Assembly: GCA_008933805.1 (NCBI GenBank)
Contig: WBUH01000001.1
Location: 248,001 to 312,000 of the forward strand
Reading direction: 5' to 3'
DNA: 64,000 nt
Origin: Bacteroidota bacterium
GTDB lineage: Bacteria > Bacteroidota > Bacteroidia > UBA8524
Shown: positions 35,701 through 44,209 of the stretch, in pieces
How positions within the stretch are numbered: the first letter of the stretch is position 1
How the letters are laid out: every line of letters begins with the position of its first letter
Translations under genes and position numbers: made by a program
The notes under the pieces: generated by a model
What the model was told of the DNA's origin: nothing
The model's database searches: none
Seen by the model: only the letters and a program-made list of their open reading frames with translations

Positions 35701-36815
35701 AAGGAACGAAGAACGTGCAGCTGGTTACTGAGTCGGATTTTGGGTGTAGGGATACGCTTGTAAAAACAATAACCATTCATCCTGCGGCGGTTGTCAAATT
35801 CACTGCAAGTGAAAACTGCTTGCGAGATACAACAAGGTTTACCAACACAAGTACCCTCACTAAGGGAAATATTAATACGCTGGTGTGGGACTTTAATGAC
35901 GGTATGGGGGCTATGGGAACCCAAACCAGCCATGTATATAGTAACTGGGGTAATTACAACGTAGGATTAGTAGCCACGTCTGATAAAGGCTGCATCGATT
36001 CAGTGCGACAAAGTGTACGGGTGAATCCATTACCTGTTGCTAAAATGCTGGCCGTTGATACGGCTGGTTGCCAGCCTTTGGATGTAAACTTTTACGATAG
36101 CTCGCAAATAGCCGAGGGTAGTATTGTAAAGTGGCTATGGCAATTGGACGGGAAGCGAAGGGATACACTTAAGAATACTTTGTTTACATACAATCAATAC
36201 GGCAGTTATGCGCCCACCCTTAAAGTAACCACTGATAAAGGATGCACGCACGATACAGTGTACACCAACTATATTACCGTCTATCAATTACCGGTGGCTG
36301 GTTTTGTACCCACTCCTGATTCGGTATCGTTTTTTACTCCGTCCATTACTTACAACAACCAATCTACTGCGGATGTGGTGTTTTGGGATTGGGATTTGGG
36401 CGATGGTTCAATATCCAACGATGAAAGTCCGGTACATGAGTATGCGGATACCGGTCGTTTTTTTATCAGGCAGATTGTTACCAATCAAAACGGGTGCTTA
36501 GATACTGCTTACGGGCGGATATTTATTTCACCCGATTATACCTTTTATATTCCAACTGCATTTACACCCGACGAAGGCGGTTTAAATCCCGTTTTTGGAC
36601 CTGAGGGGATATTTAAAGGCATTATAGCTTACGAAATGCGGATTTTTAACCGTTGGGGTGAGAAGGTATTTGAAACCGATACTTTACTAAAACCTTGGGA
36701 CGGTACTTACCGCGATAAATTAGCTACTGAGGATGTTTATGTGTATGAAATAACAATTATGGATTACTTCAAAACTAAAAAACATTACAGGGGTACGGTA
36801 CTCTTAATCCGTTAA
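32724..36815 (+). CDS. PKD-repeat T9SS type B (gliding-type CTD) surface protein
   Basis: This 1363-residue protein has no in-frame ATG near its start: the frame is stopped upstream by TGA at 32715, and TTG at 32724 is the first usable start. A signal-like stretch FFVLLALLCPLLTLS follows. Residues about 35-440 resemble the IgGFc-binding-protein N domain (GTDFWIGYMGH, SAAPVVVYSHIHANARSDAT). Then come eight to ten PKD modules of about 85 residues with motifs WEYGDG, WSFGDG, WEFGDG and WDLGDG. The last 90 residues, FYIPTAFTPDEGG and FNRWGEKVFETD, are a gliding-type type B T9SS sorting domain. It is exported to the surface, where an adhesive role is likely. Confidence 0.85.
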   Translation: MVFEILSKGLHGTKSDFFVLLALLCPLLTLSQNTSNKGTDFWIGYMGHIDGTGSAMKLYITSDVTTTGTVSIPGQSWSQGFSVTANAVTVLSIPPATAYVGCSDCKQARAIRLVSAAPVVVYSHIHANARSDATLVLPTATLGREYYAMSFTQLSSGTNRYNQFMVVGVEDSTNVQITPIANSLSNTKIAGQSFTVTLNQGEVYQYQSTSDISGSHIQSVAGSSGGCKRIAVFSGSSFTALGCTSASSGDNLYQQLYPASTWGKEFITVPMKTRTGGDYFRVLAGTDNTQVFVNNAYVTTLNKGNFHEFLSSTANYVKATQPVQMAQYQRTQNCDNVTGDPSMTILSPVEQRLNDITLYSSPYQNITNHHINIVIQAKDTGSFRLDGNRVSWSFVSSKPTYMYSQTTVSAGNHTLNADSGFNAVAYGFGNVESYGYAAGASIKNLTHFISTAQGAVCLGEATKFIANTTYTPSKYKWYLQDTLYSDSASPVITFDSLGTYKMALVTIKSNQNDCESQDSSTLTISVYNQPIAKFSIPKVCLSDTVKLRDSSTIASGPSYINKWKWEYGDGTVSTLQNVNKRYDSAYNFKVKLIVGTNHGCFDTLVKQLPVYPMPKPNFGFANVCYQDTARFSDSTTIDSSVVTDYLWSFGDGATSSLQHPVHYYPFADTFTVKLKAVTEYGCSDSAYDSIVIFPRPIAQIATASVCHKDTIGLNDVTLTTTDYITQRQWWTGPYYIDTAAQLKYPASDTGLHGFYLWVDNNFGCTDTATTVVDVFSVPRAAFTVVDICYTDSARFINQSVIDEGTLTYRWEFGDGNQSIQQQPKHKYAIAGGYNPLVIVTSEKGCADTATKTVNAFDMPNVDFGLKDVCVYDSAVLLNKTTYSYGYTSARLWRLGDGAVDTSAKPVHKYASYGSYTLSLKETVAGVCTDSVQKTLTIYPKPQTDFAFNDECVRVAVNFTDNSIINIGKIVRYTWDIDGKPDTGKVVTQTWFFEGTKNVQLVTESDFGCRDTLVKTITIHPAAVVKFTASENCLRDTTRFTNTSTLTKGNINTLVWDFNDGMGAMGTQTSHVYSNWGNYNVGLVATSDKGCIDSVRQSVRVNPLPVAKMLAVDTAGCQPLDVNFYDSSQIAEGSIVKWLWQLDGKRRDTLKNTLFTYNQYGSYAPTLKVTTDKGCTHDTVYTNYITVYQLPVAGFVPTPDSVSFFTPSITYNNQSTADVVFWDWDLGDGSISNDESPVHEYADTGRFFIRQIVTNQNGCLDTAYGRIFISPDYTFYIPTAFTPDEGGLNPVFGPEGIFKGIIAYEMRIFNRWGEKVFETDTLLKPWDGTYRDKLATEDVYVYEITIMDYFKTKKHYRGTVLLIR

Positions 36816-36818
36816 CAA

Positions 36819-37373
36819 TCAGGTTCGCAAAGGGGATTTGTATAATTGTTTATTGAGCCTTGGGTTAAAATTGAACCGCAGGCTTATGCCCACATTATCT
36901 GTAAGAAAACTTCGGTTAATAACGCCCACAGTGTAGTTCACATAAATATCTAAAAAATAGGCGAGTGATACACCCAGCGAGGGGCGAATTTGGGTGCTGT
37001 GTCGGCTTTCTTCAATGGTGTTAACAATGTCCATCCGCACACCAGCAACGCCCAGCATTTCCATTTGACCGTATATCCTGAATGCAAACGAAGGGTTAAT
37101 ACTGTTGGTGATATAATCGATACCAATGCCCCTGTGTACAAAGGGAGGCATACTGAAAGCGCATCCTTTCATGCCGCCGGTACGTTTGTAGGTTTTGTAT
37201 CGGCCAATATCTACCGAAAAGCTGTTGTTTTTTGCAACCGTGTAACCCGTCCCTATGTGCCAGCCTGTTATTTTTTCCCAACGTTGTTCGCTCAAACGTT
37301 CTATTGTTTGGGCATTTGTTGCTAATGAGAAGGCAGCAGCAATCATGCAAAGCAAGTAAAGGTTAGGTTTCAT
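36819..37373 (-). CDS. putative outer-membrane beta-barrel protein
   Basis: This 184-residue protein has signal peptide MKPNLYLLCMIAAAFSLATNAQ and then mostly alternating strands such as GWHIGTGYTVAKNNSFSVDI, SFAFRIYGQMEMLGVAGV and YFLDIYVNYTVGVI, ending in LRFNFNPRLNKQL. The strand pattern suits a small barrel. It converges with the PKD gene, whose stop is only 3 bases away, so the two stops nearly meet and no separate terminator was seen. The function is unknown. It lies 20 bases upstream of the MFS gene's stop on the same strand. Confidence 0.6.
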   Translation of the reverse strand: MKPNLYLLCMIAAAFSLATNAQTIERLSEQRWEKITGWHIGTGYTVAKNNSFSVDIGRYKTYKRTGGMKGCAFSMPPFVHRGIGIDYITNSINPSFAFRIYGQMEMLGVAGVRMDIVNTIEESRHSTQIRPSLGVSLAYFLDIYVNYTVGVINRSFLTDNVGISLRFNFNPRLNKQLYKSPLRT

Positions 37374-37392
37374 TAATTAATAACGACTTGTA

Positions 37393-38589
37393 TCAGTGGT
37401 TATTATTTGCAGGTTGTGTATTTTCTACCAAGCGGAAAAAATAGAAAATACAGCATACCGCTCCAATGGCTGATAAAAGAATTGCGGCGTTTGGGTTAAT
37501 GGTATCCCACAAGAAACCTATCAGTGTATTGGCAATAACCAGGGCAATACTAATACTGCTGCCCAAAAAGCCGTAAGCGGTAGCTTTTTCGTGCGGTTGG
37601 CAAAGGTGGCTCATCCATGCTTTGCTAATACCGTCTGTTAATGCTGAAAATGCTCCGTAAATTAAAAACAGAACAATTATATGCCAGTAATTTGCAGCAA
37701 AAGGTAATAGGGCATAGGTGATGGCAAAACAAGCCAAGCCTGCGATGTACACTTTTTTAAAACCTATTTTATCTGATAAATGCCCGAAGGGGTAGGAGAG
37801 TAGGGCATAAAAAGCATTGTATAAAATATAACTGCCGATAATAAAGGTTTCGCTAAATCCTTTGTGTTTTAAAAATAGCAGTAAAAACACATCGGAAGTA
37901 TTGAATAAATAAAACAGGATAATTCCTGCGGTAAGTTTTCGGTATTGTGGGGTAGCGGTTTTCCAGTATTTAAAATAGCTGAAAAACCCTGTTTTGGGTT
38001 TGTTTTCGGTATTTAATGGTGTTTTTTTCGACTCAGTGAGAAGAAAACACATGAAAATGGCTGCAATACCCGGCAGTATTGCCCACAAAAACACATTCTT
38101 AAAATTAGAAGGCTCTACGCTTAACAAAATAAATGCGGATAAAGCTCCCAAAGTAGCACCCAAGGTATCCATACTGCGATGCAGGCCGAATACACGCCCT
38201 CTGTTTTGCGGAGTGCATTCATCGGCCAATAAAGCATCGCGGGCACCTGTGCGAAGCCCTTTGCCAAATCGGTCGGTAGTACGGGTAAATAATACCCAAA
38301 TAGGGTGTGCAAACAATACCGTTAGTGGTTTTGCGGCAGCACTTAGCGCATAGCCCCAACGGATAAACGGCACCCGTTTTTGTAAATTGTCAGACAGTTG
38401 GCCGAAATACCCTTTGCTTATTCCTGCCGTTAGTTCCGCAGCACCCTCTAAAAAACCGATAAATGCCATGGTGAAACCAATGTGTTTGAGGTATAACGGC
38501 ATTACAGGGTATAACATTTCGCTGGCCATATCAGTAAACAAACTGATGAGCGAAAGTATCCAAACACGGCGGGTTACAGTGGAGGCCAA
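37393..38589 (-). CDS. MFS transporter
   Basis: This 398-residue protein has about twelve hydrophobic segments and the MFS signature between helices 2 and 3 (YFGQLSDNLQKRVPFIRWGYALS). A second motif, RTTDRFGKGLRTGARDALLADE, is found in a subgroup of MFS carriers of unknown substrate in Bacteroidota and Proteobacteria. It begins with TTG at 38589 (MASTVTRRVW), a choice supported by the promoter at 38606-38636, which would give a leader of about 11 bases. The substrate cannot be inferred. It is divergent from the next gene. Confidence 0.85.
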   Translation of the reverse strand: MASTVTRRVWILSLISLFTDMASEMLYPVMPLYLKHIGFTMAFIGFLEGAAELTAGISKGYFGQLSDNLQKRVPFIRWGYALSAAAKPLTVLFAHPIWVLFTRTTDRFGKGLRTGARDALLADECTPQNRGRVFGLHRSMDTLGATLGALSAFILLSVEPSNFKNVFLWAILPGIAAIFMCFLLTESKKTPLNTENKPKTGFFSYFKYWKTATPQYRKLTAGIILFYLFNTSDVFLLLFLKHKGFSETFIIGSYILYNAFYALLSYPFGHLSDKIGFKKVYIAGLACFAITYALLPFAANYWHIIVLFLIYGAFSALTDGISKAWMSHLCQPHEKATAYGFLGSSISIALVIANTLIGFLWDTINPNAAILLSAIGAVCCIFYFFRLVENTQPANNNH

Positions 38590-38605
38590 GAGAGTGTTGT
38601 TTACA

Positions 38606-38636
38606 CAAACTTAGCGATATACTTTTCTTTTCTCAA
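38606..38636 (-). promoter_or_regulatory. promoter of the MFS gene
   Basis: On the minus strand TTG (38634-38636), 20 bases and TAAGTTTG (38606-38613) match the -33 and -7 boxes. Confidence 0.6.
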
Positions 38637-38652
38637 GGTTCGTTTCTAGGGT

Positions 38653-39270
38653 ATGAAAAAGTGTATGTATGTCCTTATCGCTATCCTGTTAACTGCTAAA
38701 GTGTATGCACAATCGGATACAGTAGCTAATGATAGCGTGAAGATAAAAGTCCACTTTTTGTACGGTTCAAAGCCTAAGAAAAAACATAAAGAGACAGAGA
38801 AACCGTGGTTTGGTGGTATACACGGCGGCCATGTGAGTATTGAGGCCGGAGGTAATGTGGTGGGGTTTGAGCCTTTTGGCAGCTTACACATCGTATCAAA
38901 AAGTAAGCTGCATTCAGAATTTGTAAGTGAGCCGCTGCAAGAATGGGTGCAAGATACCGCGACTCTTAAATACACTACCATTGTGATACCGATAAGCAAG
39001 ACTCAATACGACTCGTTACTTAAAATACACGCTGCATACACTACAAGTCCGCCGTATGATTATGCTTTCTTGGGGATGCGATGTGCATCAGCCACCTATG
39101 AAATTTTGGGGAGAATAGGGGTGGTTGACTACAAGCCCAATACAAAGAACGTAGCTGTCAATTTTTACCCAAAAAAATTACGGCAAAAACTATTGAAACT
39201 GGCTGAACACAAAGGGTATGAGGTAATACGGCAGGAGGGAAGGACTACCCGTATTTGGGAAGAGGACTAA
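38653..39270 (+). CDS. secreted protein, possible permuted NlpC/P60 fold
   Basis: This 205-residue protein has signal peptide MKKCMYVLIAILLTAKVYAQ. The motif GGIHGGHVSIEAGGNVVGFEP comes before YDYAFLGMRCASATYEILGRIG. A His in a glycine-rich strand followed later by a Cys in an Arg-Cys-Ala-Ser helix is the order of circularly permuted NlpC/P60 papain-fold hydrolases, so H56 or H59 and C138 would be the catalytic pair. I cannot place it in a named subfamily. The substrate could be a peptide or amide; nothing in the neighbours settles it. It is transcribed away from the MFS gene. Confidence 0.5.
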   Translation: MKKCMYVLIAILLTAKVYAQSDTVANDSVKIKVHFLYGSKPKKKHKETEKPWFGGIHGGHVSIEAGGNVVGFEPFGSLHIVSKSKLHSEFVSEPLQEWVQDTATLKYTTIVIPISKTQYDSLLKIHAAYTTSPPYDYAFLGMRCASATYEILGRIGVVDYKPNTKNVAVNFYPKKLRQKLLKLAEHKGYEVIRQEGRTTRIWEED

Positions 39271-39280
39271 GTGTGCACTA

Positions 39281-39560
39281 AGATGCTTCCTTCGTTAGCA
39301 TTGCAGGTTTTGTATGCACTTCTTGCACCCCGTCATGTTGAACTTGTTTCAACATCGTGGTGCCAATTTTCGTTAAATACCAATTGAGATCCCGAACCAA
39401 GTTCGGGAGGACTGCCACCACACCCTTCGGCAGGCTCAGGAAATCCGTCGGGTAGCCGCTACTGTCAAATTGAGCGCAGCGAAATTCCTTATCCCAACTA
39501 TGTCAACTCGAGGTGAAACACATTTGTAATAAGTTGCTTCCTTCGTCAGCAGGACAGTTT
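39281..39560 (+). repeat. interspersed composite repeat, copy A
   Basis: Begins and ends with GCTTCCTTCGTxAGCA and contains, in order, GTCATGTTGAACTTGTTTCA, a TCCCGAACCAAGTTCGGGA hairpin, and TGTCAAATTGAGCGCAGCGA. The same modules occur at 61440-62151, and inverted at 48299-48408. The region 39271-39632 holds no gene. Confidence 0.85.
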
Positions 39561-39632
39561 GATAACGGGCAGCGCGCGCTGCTTCCCTCCTACAAAGGAG
39601 TAACTGAGGGAGGAGTCTATGCCCGCCAAAAC

Positions 39633-39663
39633 AAAAATCCCGGCCTTTTGAGCCGGGATTTTT
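39633..39663 (-). terminator. intrinsic terminator of pckA
   Basis: Stem AAAAATCCCGGC / GCCGGGATTTTT, 12 bp with a 7-base loop, 24 bases past the stop at 39688. Confidence 0.9.
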
Positions 39664-39687
39664 AAATTATAACTCTGTTAAAGTTGT

Positions 39688-41274
39688 TTATGCTGTTGCT
39701 TGTGCTTTAGGAGCTGCTGAAAGAATTTCGGCAGTTACACCATCTGCATACTGTGTAAAGTTTTTCACAAACAACTCGGCCAAATGGTTGGCTTTGTTAT
39801 CGTAAGCAGCTTTATCAGCCCAAGTATTGCGTGGGTTCAATATTTCAGCAGGTACGTTAGGGCAAGTAGCTGGCATTGAAAGACCAAACACAGGATGGTT
39901 TTCAAACGATACATTTGCCAATTCGCCGTTAAGAGCAGCAGTAATCATAGCACGGGTGTATGACAATTTCATACGTGAACCTGTACCGTAAGCACCGCCT
40001 GTCCAGCCGGTATTTACCAACCAAACGTTTGCTCCGCTTTCTTTCAATTTTTCACCCAACAACACCGCGTATTTACCGGGGTGCAAAGGCAAAAATGCTT
40101 TACCAAAGCAAGCTGAGAAAGTAGCTTGAGGCTCAGTAACACCGGCTTCAGTACCTGCAACTTTTGCAGTGTAACCTGAAATAAAGTGATACATGGCTTG
40201 CTCAGGGGAAAGTTTTGAAATTGGAGGCAATACCCCGAATGCATCGGCGGTTAAGAAGAATATGTTTTTAGGCGTAGTACCGATTGAAGGCACTGCAATA
40301 TTATCTACTGAATAGATAGGGTATGCAGCGCGGGTGTTTTCGGTAACGCTGGTATTAGTGTAATCAGGAGTGCGGGTACCCTCGATAAAACGAATGTTTT
40401 CAAGCAAGGTACCAAACTTAATAGCATCAAAAATTTGAGGCTCTTTTTCTTGGGTCAAATCCACACACTTAGCGTAGCAACCGCCTTCAAAGTTAAATAC
40501 GGTGTTACCGCTCCAGCCGTGCTCATCATCACCAATCAGCTTACGGTTAGGATCGGCGCTAAGGGTAGTTTTACCCGTACCGCTCAAACCGAAGAAGATA
40601 GCTGTATCGCCTGCTTCGCCAATGTTTGCCGAGCAGTGCATAGAAAGTACGTTTTTCTCTTGAGGAAGAATGTAGTTAAGAACGGTAAAGATACCTTTCT
40701 TCATTTCACCTGTATAACCGCTGCCACCAATCAAAATAACCTTACGGCTAAAATCAATCATGGTAAAGTTGTGTTGGCGGGTACCATCCACAGCTGGGTC
40801 AGCATGAAAACTAGGTGCATTAATAATTACCCACTCATTGTCAAAGTTTTTCAACTCTTCAGCTGTTGGGCGCAAAAACAAGTTGTGGCAAAACAGGTTG
40901 TTGTATGCTTTTTCAGTAAATACTTTAATGGTAAGGCGGTAGTTAGGATCGGCGCAGGCAATCGCATCACGCATAAATACCTCTTTACCTGTCCAATGGT
41001 TTATCACCTTGTTCAATAAAGTATCAAACTTATCACTGTCAAAAGGTTGGTTTACATCACCCCACCATACAGTGTTTTCGGTTTTTGCATCTTTCACGCA
41101 AAATTTGTCCTTGGGCGACCTTCCGGTAAACTCTCCAGTATCAGCAGCCAGTGCGCCGCTATCGGCAAGTTGTCCTTCGCCTCTTTGCAAGGCAGCCTCT
41201 ACAAGTTCAGCAGGTGTAAGGTTGCTGTGCGCTTTGCTTACTTTGCTAAGTACTTTCTCAATTACTTGATTCAT
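39688..41274 (-). CDS. pckA: phosphoenolpyruvate carboxykinase (ATP)
   Basis: This 528-residue cytoplasmic enzyme is the usual length. GLSGTGKT at 229-236 is the Walker A motif, followed by DPNRKLIGDDEHGW and the kinase motif GGCYAKCVDL. TGRSPKDKF (50-58) and the RIKLSYTRA-like segment RMKLSYTRAMITAAL are family motifs. It converts oxaloacetate and ATP to phosphoenolpyruvate in gluconeogenesis. It stands alone on the minus strand with its own -7 box and terminator. Upstream lies the tyrosine catabolism pair, which makes fumarate and acetoacetate, and so may link to gluconeogenesis by neighbourhood only. Confidence 0.97.
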   Translation of the reverse strand: MNQVIEKVLSKVSKAHSNLTPAELVEAALQRGEGQLADSGALAADTGEFTGRSPKDKFCVKDAKTENTVWWGDVNQPFDSDKFDTLLNKVINHWTGKEVFMRDAIACADPNYRLTIKVFTEKAYNNLFCHNLFLRPTAEELKNFDNEWVIINAPSFHADPAVDGTRQHNFTMIDFSRKVILIGGSGYTGEMKKGIFTVLNYILPQEKNVLSMHCSANIGEAGDTAIFFGLSGTGKTTLSADPNRKLIGDDEHGWSGNTVFNFEGGCYAKCVDLTQEKEPQIFDAIKFGTLLENIRFIEGTRTPDYTNTSVTENTRAAYPIYSVDNIAVPSIGTTPKNIFFLTADAFGVLPPISKLSPEQAMYHFISGYTAKVAGTEAGVTEPQATFSACFGKAFLPLHPGKYAVLLGEKLKESGANVWLVNTGWTGGAYGTGSRMKLSYTRAMITAALNGELANVSFENHPVFGLSMPATCPNVPAEILNPRNTWADKAAYDNKANHLAELFVKNFTQYADGVTAEILSAAPKAQATA

Positions 41275-41313
41275 TGGTTATTGTTGTTGAAAGAGTGTTT
41301 AAGTAATAAACTG

Positions 41314-41321
41314 CAAAGGTA
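41314..41321 (-). promoter_or_regulatory. -7 box of pckA
   Basis: TACCTTTG on the minus strand lies 39 bases upstream of the start codon at 41274. No clear TTG is at the -33 position. Confidence 0.45.
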
Positions 41322-41457
41322 CTAAATATTCTCTTTATTCATAAGCACCTTCACTGCTTCTTTTAGTAATTTGATTTTTAAATCGTTGCACAACTTAAGC
41401 CTTGCTATCAGCCAGTCTGTCTGAAATGCAATTTTATACACCTGTACATTAAATTAT

Positions 41458-41473
41458 CATGATGTAAATCATG
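41458..41473. promoter_or_regulatory. inverted repeat CATGAT-N4-ATCATG before hmgA
   Basis: The core TGATGTAAATCA resembles the CRP/FNR-family pattern TTGATNNNNATCAA with mismatched outer bases. It sits about 70 bases upstream of the hmgA start. The regulator is not identified. Confidence 0.35.
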
Positions 41474-41543
41474 TATCAGGGTGAGAATGTTCATTCCTAT
41501 TAACAAGTGTTAGTTTCAATTTTGTCCTGCAAATCAAACAGCT

Positions 41544-42737
41544 ATGCCATATTATATGCAAATGGGAAAAGTGCCTTCAAAACGGCACGTGGTTTTCCGC
41601 AATAAAAAGAACAATGAGTTGTATGCCGAAGAATTGTTTGGCACTCAAGGCTTTTCAGGAGTTTCGTCGCTAGTGTATCACACCCACCCGCCTACAATGG
41701 TAAAAGAAGTGGGCACCCCATACAGCGTAGCCCCCGAAATAGCCATTGAGGATAATATGCAAGCTCTTAGTTTTAAAGGATTTGATGTGGGCGGTGAAAA
41801 TGATTACCTGCAAAGCCGCAAAACCCTGTTTGTAAACAACGATTTAAGCATTGGTATTGCTGCACCGCGATATAGTATGGATGAATACTATTTTAAAAAC
41901 GCCGATGCCGATGAAATGCTGTTTGTGCACAAAGGCAGCGGCACACTGCATACCATGTACGGTAGGATACCGTTTGAATACGGTGATTATATAATTATTC
42001 CCCGCGGTACGGTGTATAAATTAGAATTGGATGATACCGACAACCGCTTATTATTCATAGAATCGCGTTCGCCTATTCAAACTCCTGAGCGGTATAGCAA
42101 TCGTTTTGGGCAATATTTAGAACATTCGCCTTTTTGCGAGCGTGATTTTAAAGTGCCTTCGCATTTGGAAACTTATGACCAAAAGGGAGATTTTCTAATC
42201 AACATTAAAAAGAACAACATCATATACCCGTATGTGTACGAAACCCACCCGTTTGATGTGGTTGGTTGGGACGGTTATAACTATCCCTACGCATTCTCAA
42301 TTTTTAATTTTGAACCGCTAACAGGTCGCATACATATGCCACCTCCTATTCACCAAACGTTTGAGGGACACAATTTTGTGGTGTGCTCGTTTGTTCCCCG
42401 TTTATACGATTATCATCCGCAGGCAATACCTGCCCCCTACCACCACAGCAATATAGACAGCGACGAAATACTCTACTACGTTGATGGAGATTTTATGAGC
42501 CGCAACAACATACAAAAAGGACAATTTACGCTGCACCCCGGCGGTATACCTCACGGGCCTCACCCCGGTGCAATAGAGCGAAGCATAGGCCAGAAAGAAA
42601 CCCAAGAATTGGCCGTGATGATTGACCCCTTTAACCCCGTAAAAATAACCCGCACCGCCCTTGAATTAGAAGTGGACGGCTATTACAAGTCATGGTTATT
42701 CAATAACCCCAAAAAAGAAATTTTAGAAACCGTATAA
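41544..42737 (+). CDS. hmgA: homogentisate 1,2-dioxygenase
   Basis: This 397-residue enzyme starts MPYYMQMGKVPSKRHVVF. It is near the shorter Bacteroidota form. It has the cupin-like pieces EMLFVHKGSGTLHTMYGRIP and YIIIPRGTVYKL and the C-terminal iron site IHMPPPIHQTFEGHNFVVCSF, PYHHSNIDSDEILYYVDG and GGIPHGPHPG. These His and Glu residues match the known iron centre. It opens the ring of homogentisate to maleylacetoacetate in tyrosine breakdown. hppD starts 145 bases downstream. An inverted repeat and a CAATTTTG box (one base from TAnnTTTG) lie upstream. Confidence 0.92.
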   Translation: MPYYMQMGKVPSKRHVVFRNKKNNELYAEELFGTQGFSGVSSLVYHTHPPTMVKEVGTPYSVAPEIAIEDNMQALSFKGFDVGGENDYLQSRKTLFVNNDLSIGIAAPRYSMDEYYFKNADADEMLFVHKGSGTLHTMYGRIPFEYGDYIIIPRGTVYKLELDDTDNRLLFIESRSPIQTPERYSNRFGQYLEHSPFCERDFKVPSHLETYDQKGDFLINIKKNNIIYPYVYETHPFDVVGWDGYNYPYAFSIFNFEPLTGRIHMPPPIHQTFEGHNFVVCSFVPRLYDYHPQAIPAPYHHSNIDSDEILYYVDGDFMSRNNIQKGQFTLHPGGIPHGPHPGAIERSIGQKETQELAVMIDPFNPVKITRTALELEVDGYYKSWLFNNPKKEILETV

Positions 42738-42792
42738 AGAACTTTTGACTTACCCAGACTTTTAAGAGGGCTGACAGTGGCAATAAGTGCCG

Positions 42793-42814
42793 CTCTCTAA
42801 TTGCAATTAGAGAG
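42793..42814 (+). promoter_or_regulatory. perfect palindrome between hmgA and hppD
   Basis: CTCTCTAATTG / CAATTAGAGAG is a perfect 22-base palindrome 68 bases before the hppD ATG. No T-run follows, so an operator is more likely than a terminator. No regulator gene is next to it. Confidence 0.4.
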
Positions 42815-42881
42815 GGAAGTTTTAAGAACTGAACCACTTATAAATGTTTTGGGTGAGTTAAAAACAAAAAATAAAACCCGT

Positions 42882-44039
42882 ATGAGCACACCCGTATTGA
42901 CCGACGTTGAAAATTACAGCTATTCGCTGGAGAAAATTTTCCCCGATGCCGAAGACTTTTTGCCCATTAACGGCACCGACTATGTAGAACTGTATGTGGG
43001 TAATGCCAAACAGGCAGCCCATTATTATAAAACCGCGTTTGGCTTTCAAAGTCTTGCTTATGCCGGACTTGAAACCGGATTGCGCGACCGTACCTCGTAT
43101 GTACTAGTACAGGATAAGATACGTTTGGTACTAACCTGTCCTATGAAGGATGATGGTGTAATAAGCCAACACTTAGCCAAGCACGGTGATGGAGTGAAAA
43201 TAATCGCCCTTTGGGTGGACGATGCCCGCAAAGCCTTTGAAGAAACCACTAAAAGAGGTGCTGAGGTGTATATGGAGCCTATTGTGGTAAAAGACGATGA
43301 TGGAGAGATTGTGAAAGCAGGCATACATACCTACGGCGATACTATCCACATGTTTATTGAACGCAAAAACTATAAGGGTGCTTTTATGCCCGGCTTTGTG
43401 AAGTGGGAAAGCGAGTACAATCCCATACCTACGGGCTTGCGCTACATAGATCACATGGTGGGTAATGTAGCGTTGGGAGAAATGAACAAATGGAGTGCCT
43501 TTTACCGCGATGTAATGGGCTTTGCTAACCTTATCAGTTTTGATGATAAAGACATTTCTACCCAATATACTGCGTTGATGAGCAAGGTGATGACCAACGG
43601 CAACGGTCGCATAAAATTTCCGATTAACGAACCGGCAGTGGGGCTAAAAAAATCTCAAGTAGAAGAATACCTTGATTTTTATGGCGGTCCCGGTTGCCAG
43701 CACATAGCAGTGGCCACCAATGATATTGTGTTTACCATCAGCGAGATGCGCAAGCGTGGAGTAGAGTTTCTTCACGTGCCCGGTGAGTATTACGATACAG
43801 TGCCCCAACGGGTGGGTATTATTGAAGAAGACCTTGCCACCCTTAAAAAACTGGGAATAATGGTGGATAGAGACGAGGAAGGATACCTGCTTCAAATATT
43901 TACCAAGCCTGTTGAAGACCGCCCAACCCTGTTTTTTGAAATTATCCAACGTAAAGGAGCCAAATCGTTTGGCAAAGGAAACTTCCAAGCCTTGTTTGAA
44001 AGCATTGAAGCCGAACAAGAGCGGAGGGGGACTCTTTAA
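42882..44039 (+). CDS. hppD: 4-hydroxyphenylpyruvate dioxygenase
   Basis: I choose the ATG at 42882 (MSTPVLTDVENYSY), giving 385 residues; the open frame continues upstream to 42801 but that part lies inside the palindrome. Two VOC modules are present, the second with YIDHMVGNV, GPGCQHIAVATNDI and LFFEIIQRKG. These supply the three iron ligands His, His and Glu. It converts 4-hydroxyphenylpyruvate to homogentisate, the step before HmgA, so the two adjacent genes cover successive steps of tyrosine catabolism. Confidence 0.93.
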   Translation: MSTPVLTDVENYSYSLEKIFPDAEDFLPINGTDYVELYVGNAKQAAHYYKTAFGFQSLAYAGLETGLRDRTSYVLVQDKIRLVLTCPMKDDGVISQHLAKHGDGVKIIALWVDDARKAFEETTKRGAEVYMEPIVVKDDDGEIVKAGIHTYGDTIHMFIERKNYKGAFMPGFVKWESEYNPIPTGLRYIDHMVGNVALGEMNKWSAFYRDVMGFANLISFDDKDISTQYTALMSKVMTNGNGRIKFPINEPAVGLKKSQVEEYLDFYGGPGCQHIAVATNDIVFTISEMRKRGVEFLHVPGEYYDTVPQRVGIIEEDLATLKKLGIMVDRDEEGYLLQIFTKPVEDRPTLFFEIIQRKGAKSFGKGNFQALFESIEAEQERRGTL

Positions 44040-44091
44040 TTTAAGAATTATTGATTTGTTGATTTGAAGATTCAACCCAAGCGTCCTTGCG

Positions 44092-44182
44092 AGGAGTGCG
44101 ATAGCACGACGAAGCAATCCGTCTGATACCAATCGTAAAGAATTGCTTCGTCCCGAATACACTCGGGACCCCAATGACGAAT
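44092..44182 (+). repeat. intergenic repeat with paired hairpins
   Basis: Arms GACGAAGCAAT (44108-44118) and ATTGCTTCGTC (44142-44152) form an 11-bp stem, followed by CCCGA...TCGGG. It differs from the composite repeats elsewhere in the window. Confidence 0.6.
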
Positions 44183-44209
44183 AACTTAATAACTGATAAC
44201 TAACTCGCC

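Noticed and set aside
32724-36815. Frameshifted or broken PKD gene
   Set aside because: The frame is intact from the signal segment to the type B sorting domain; only the start codon is unusual.
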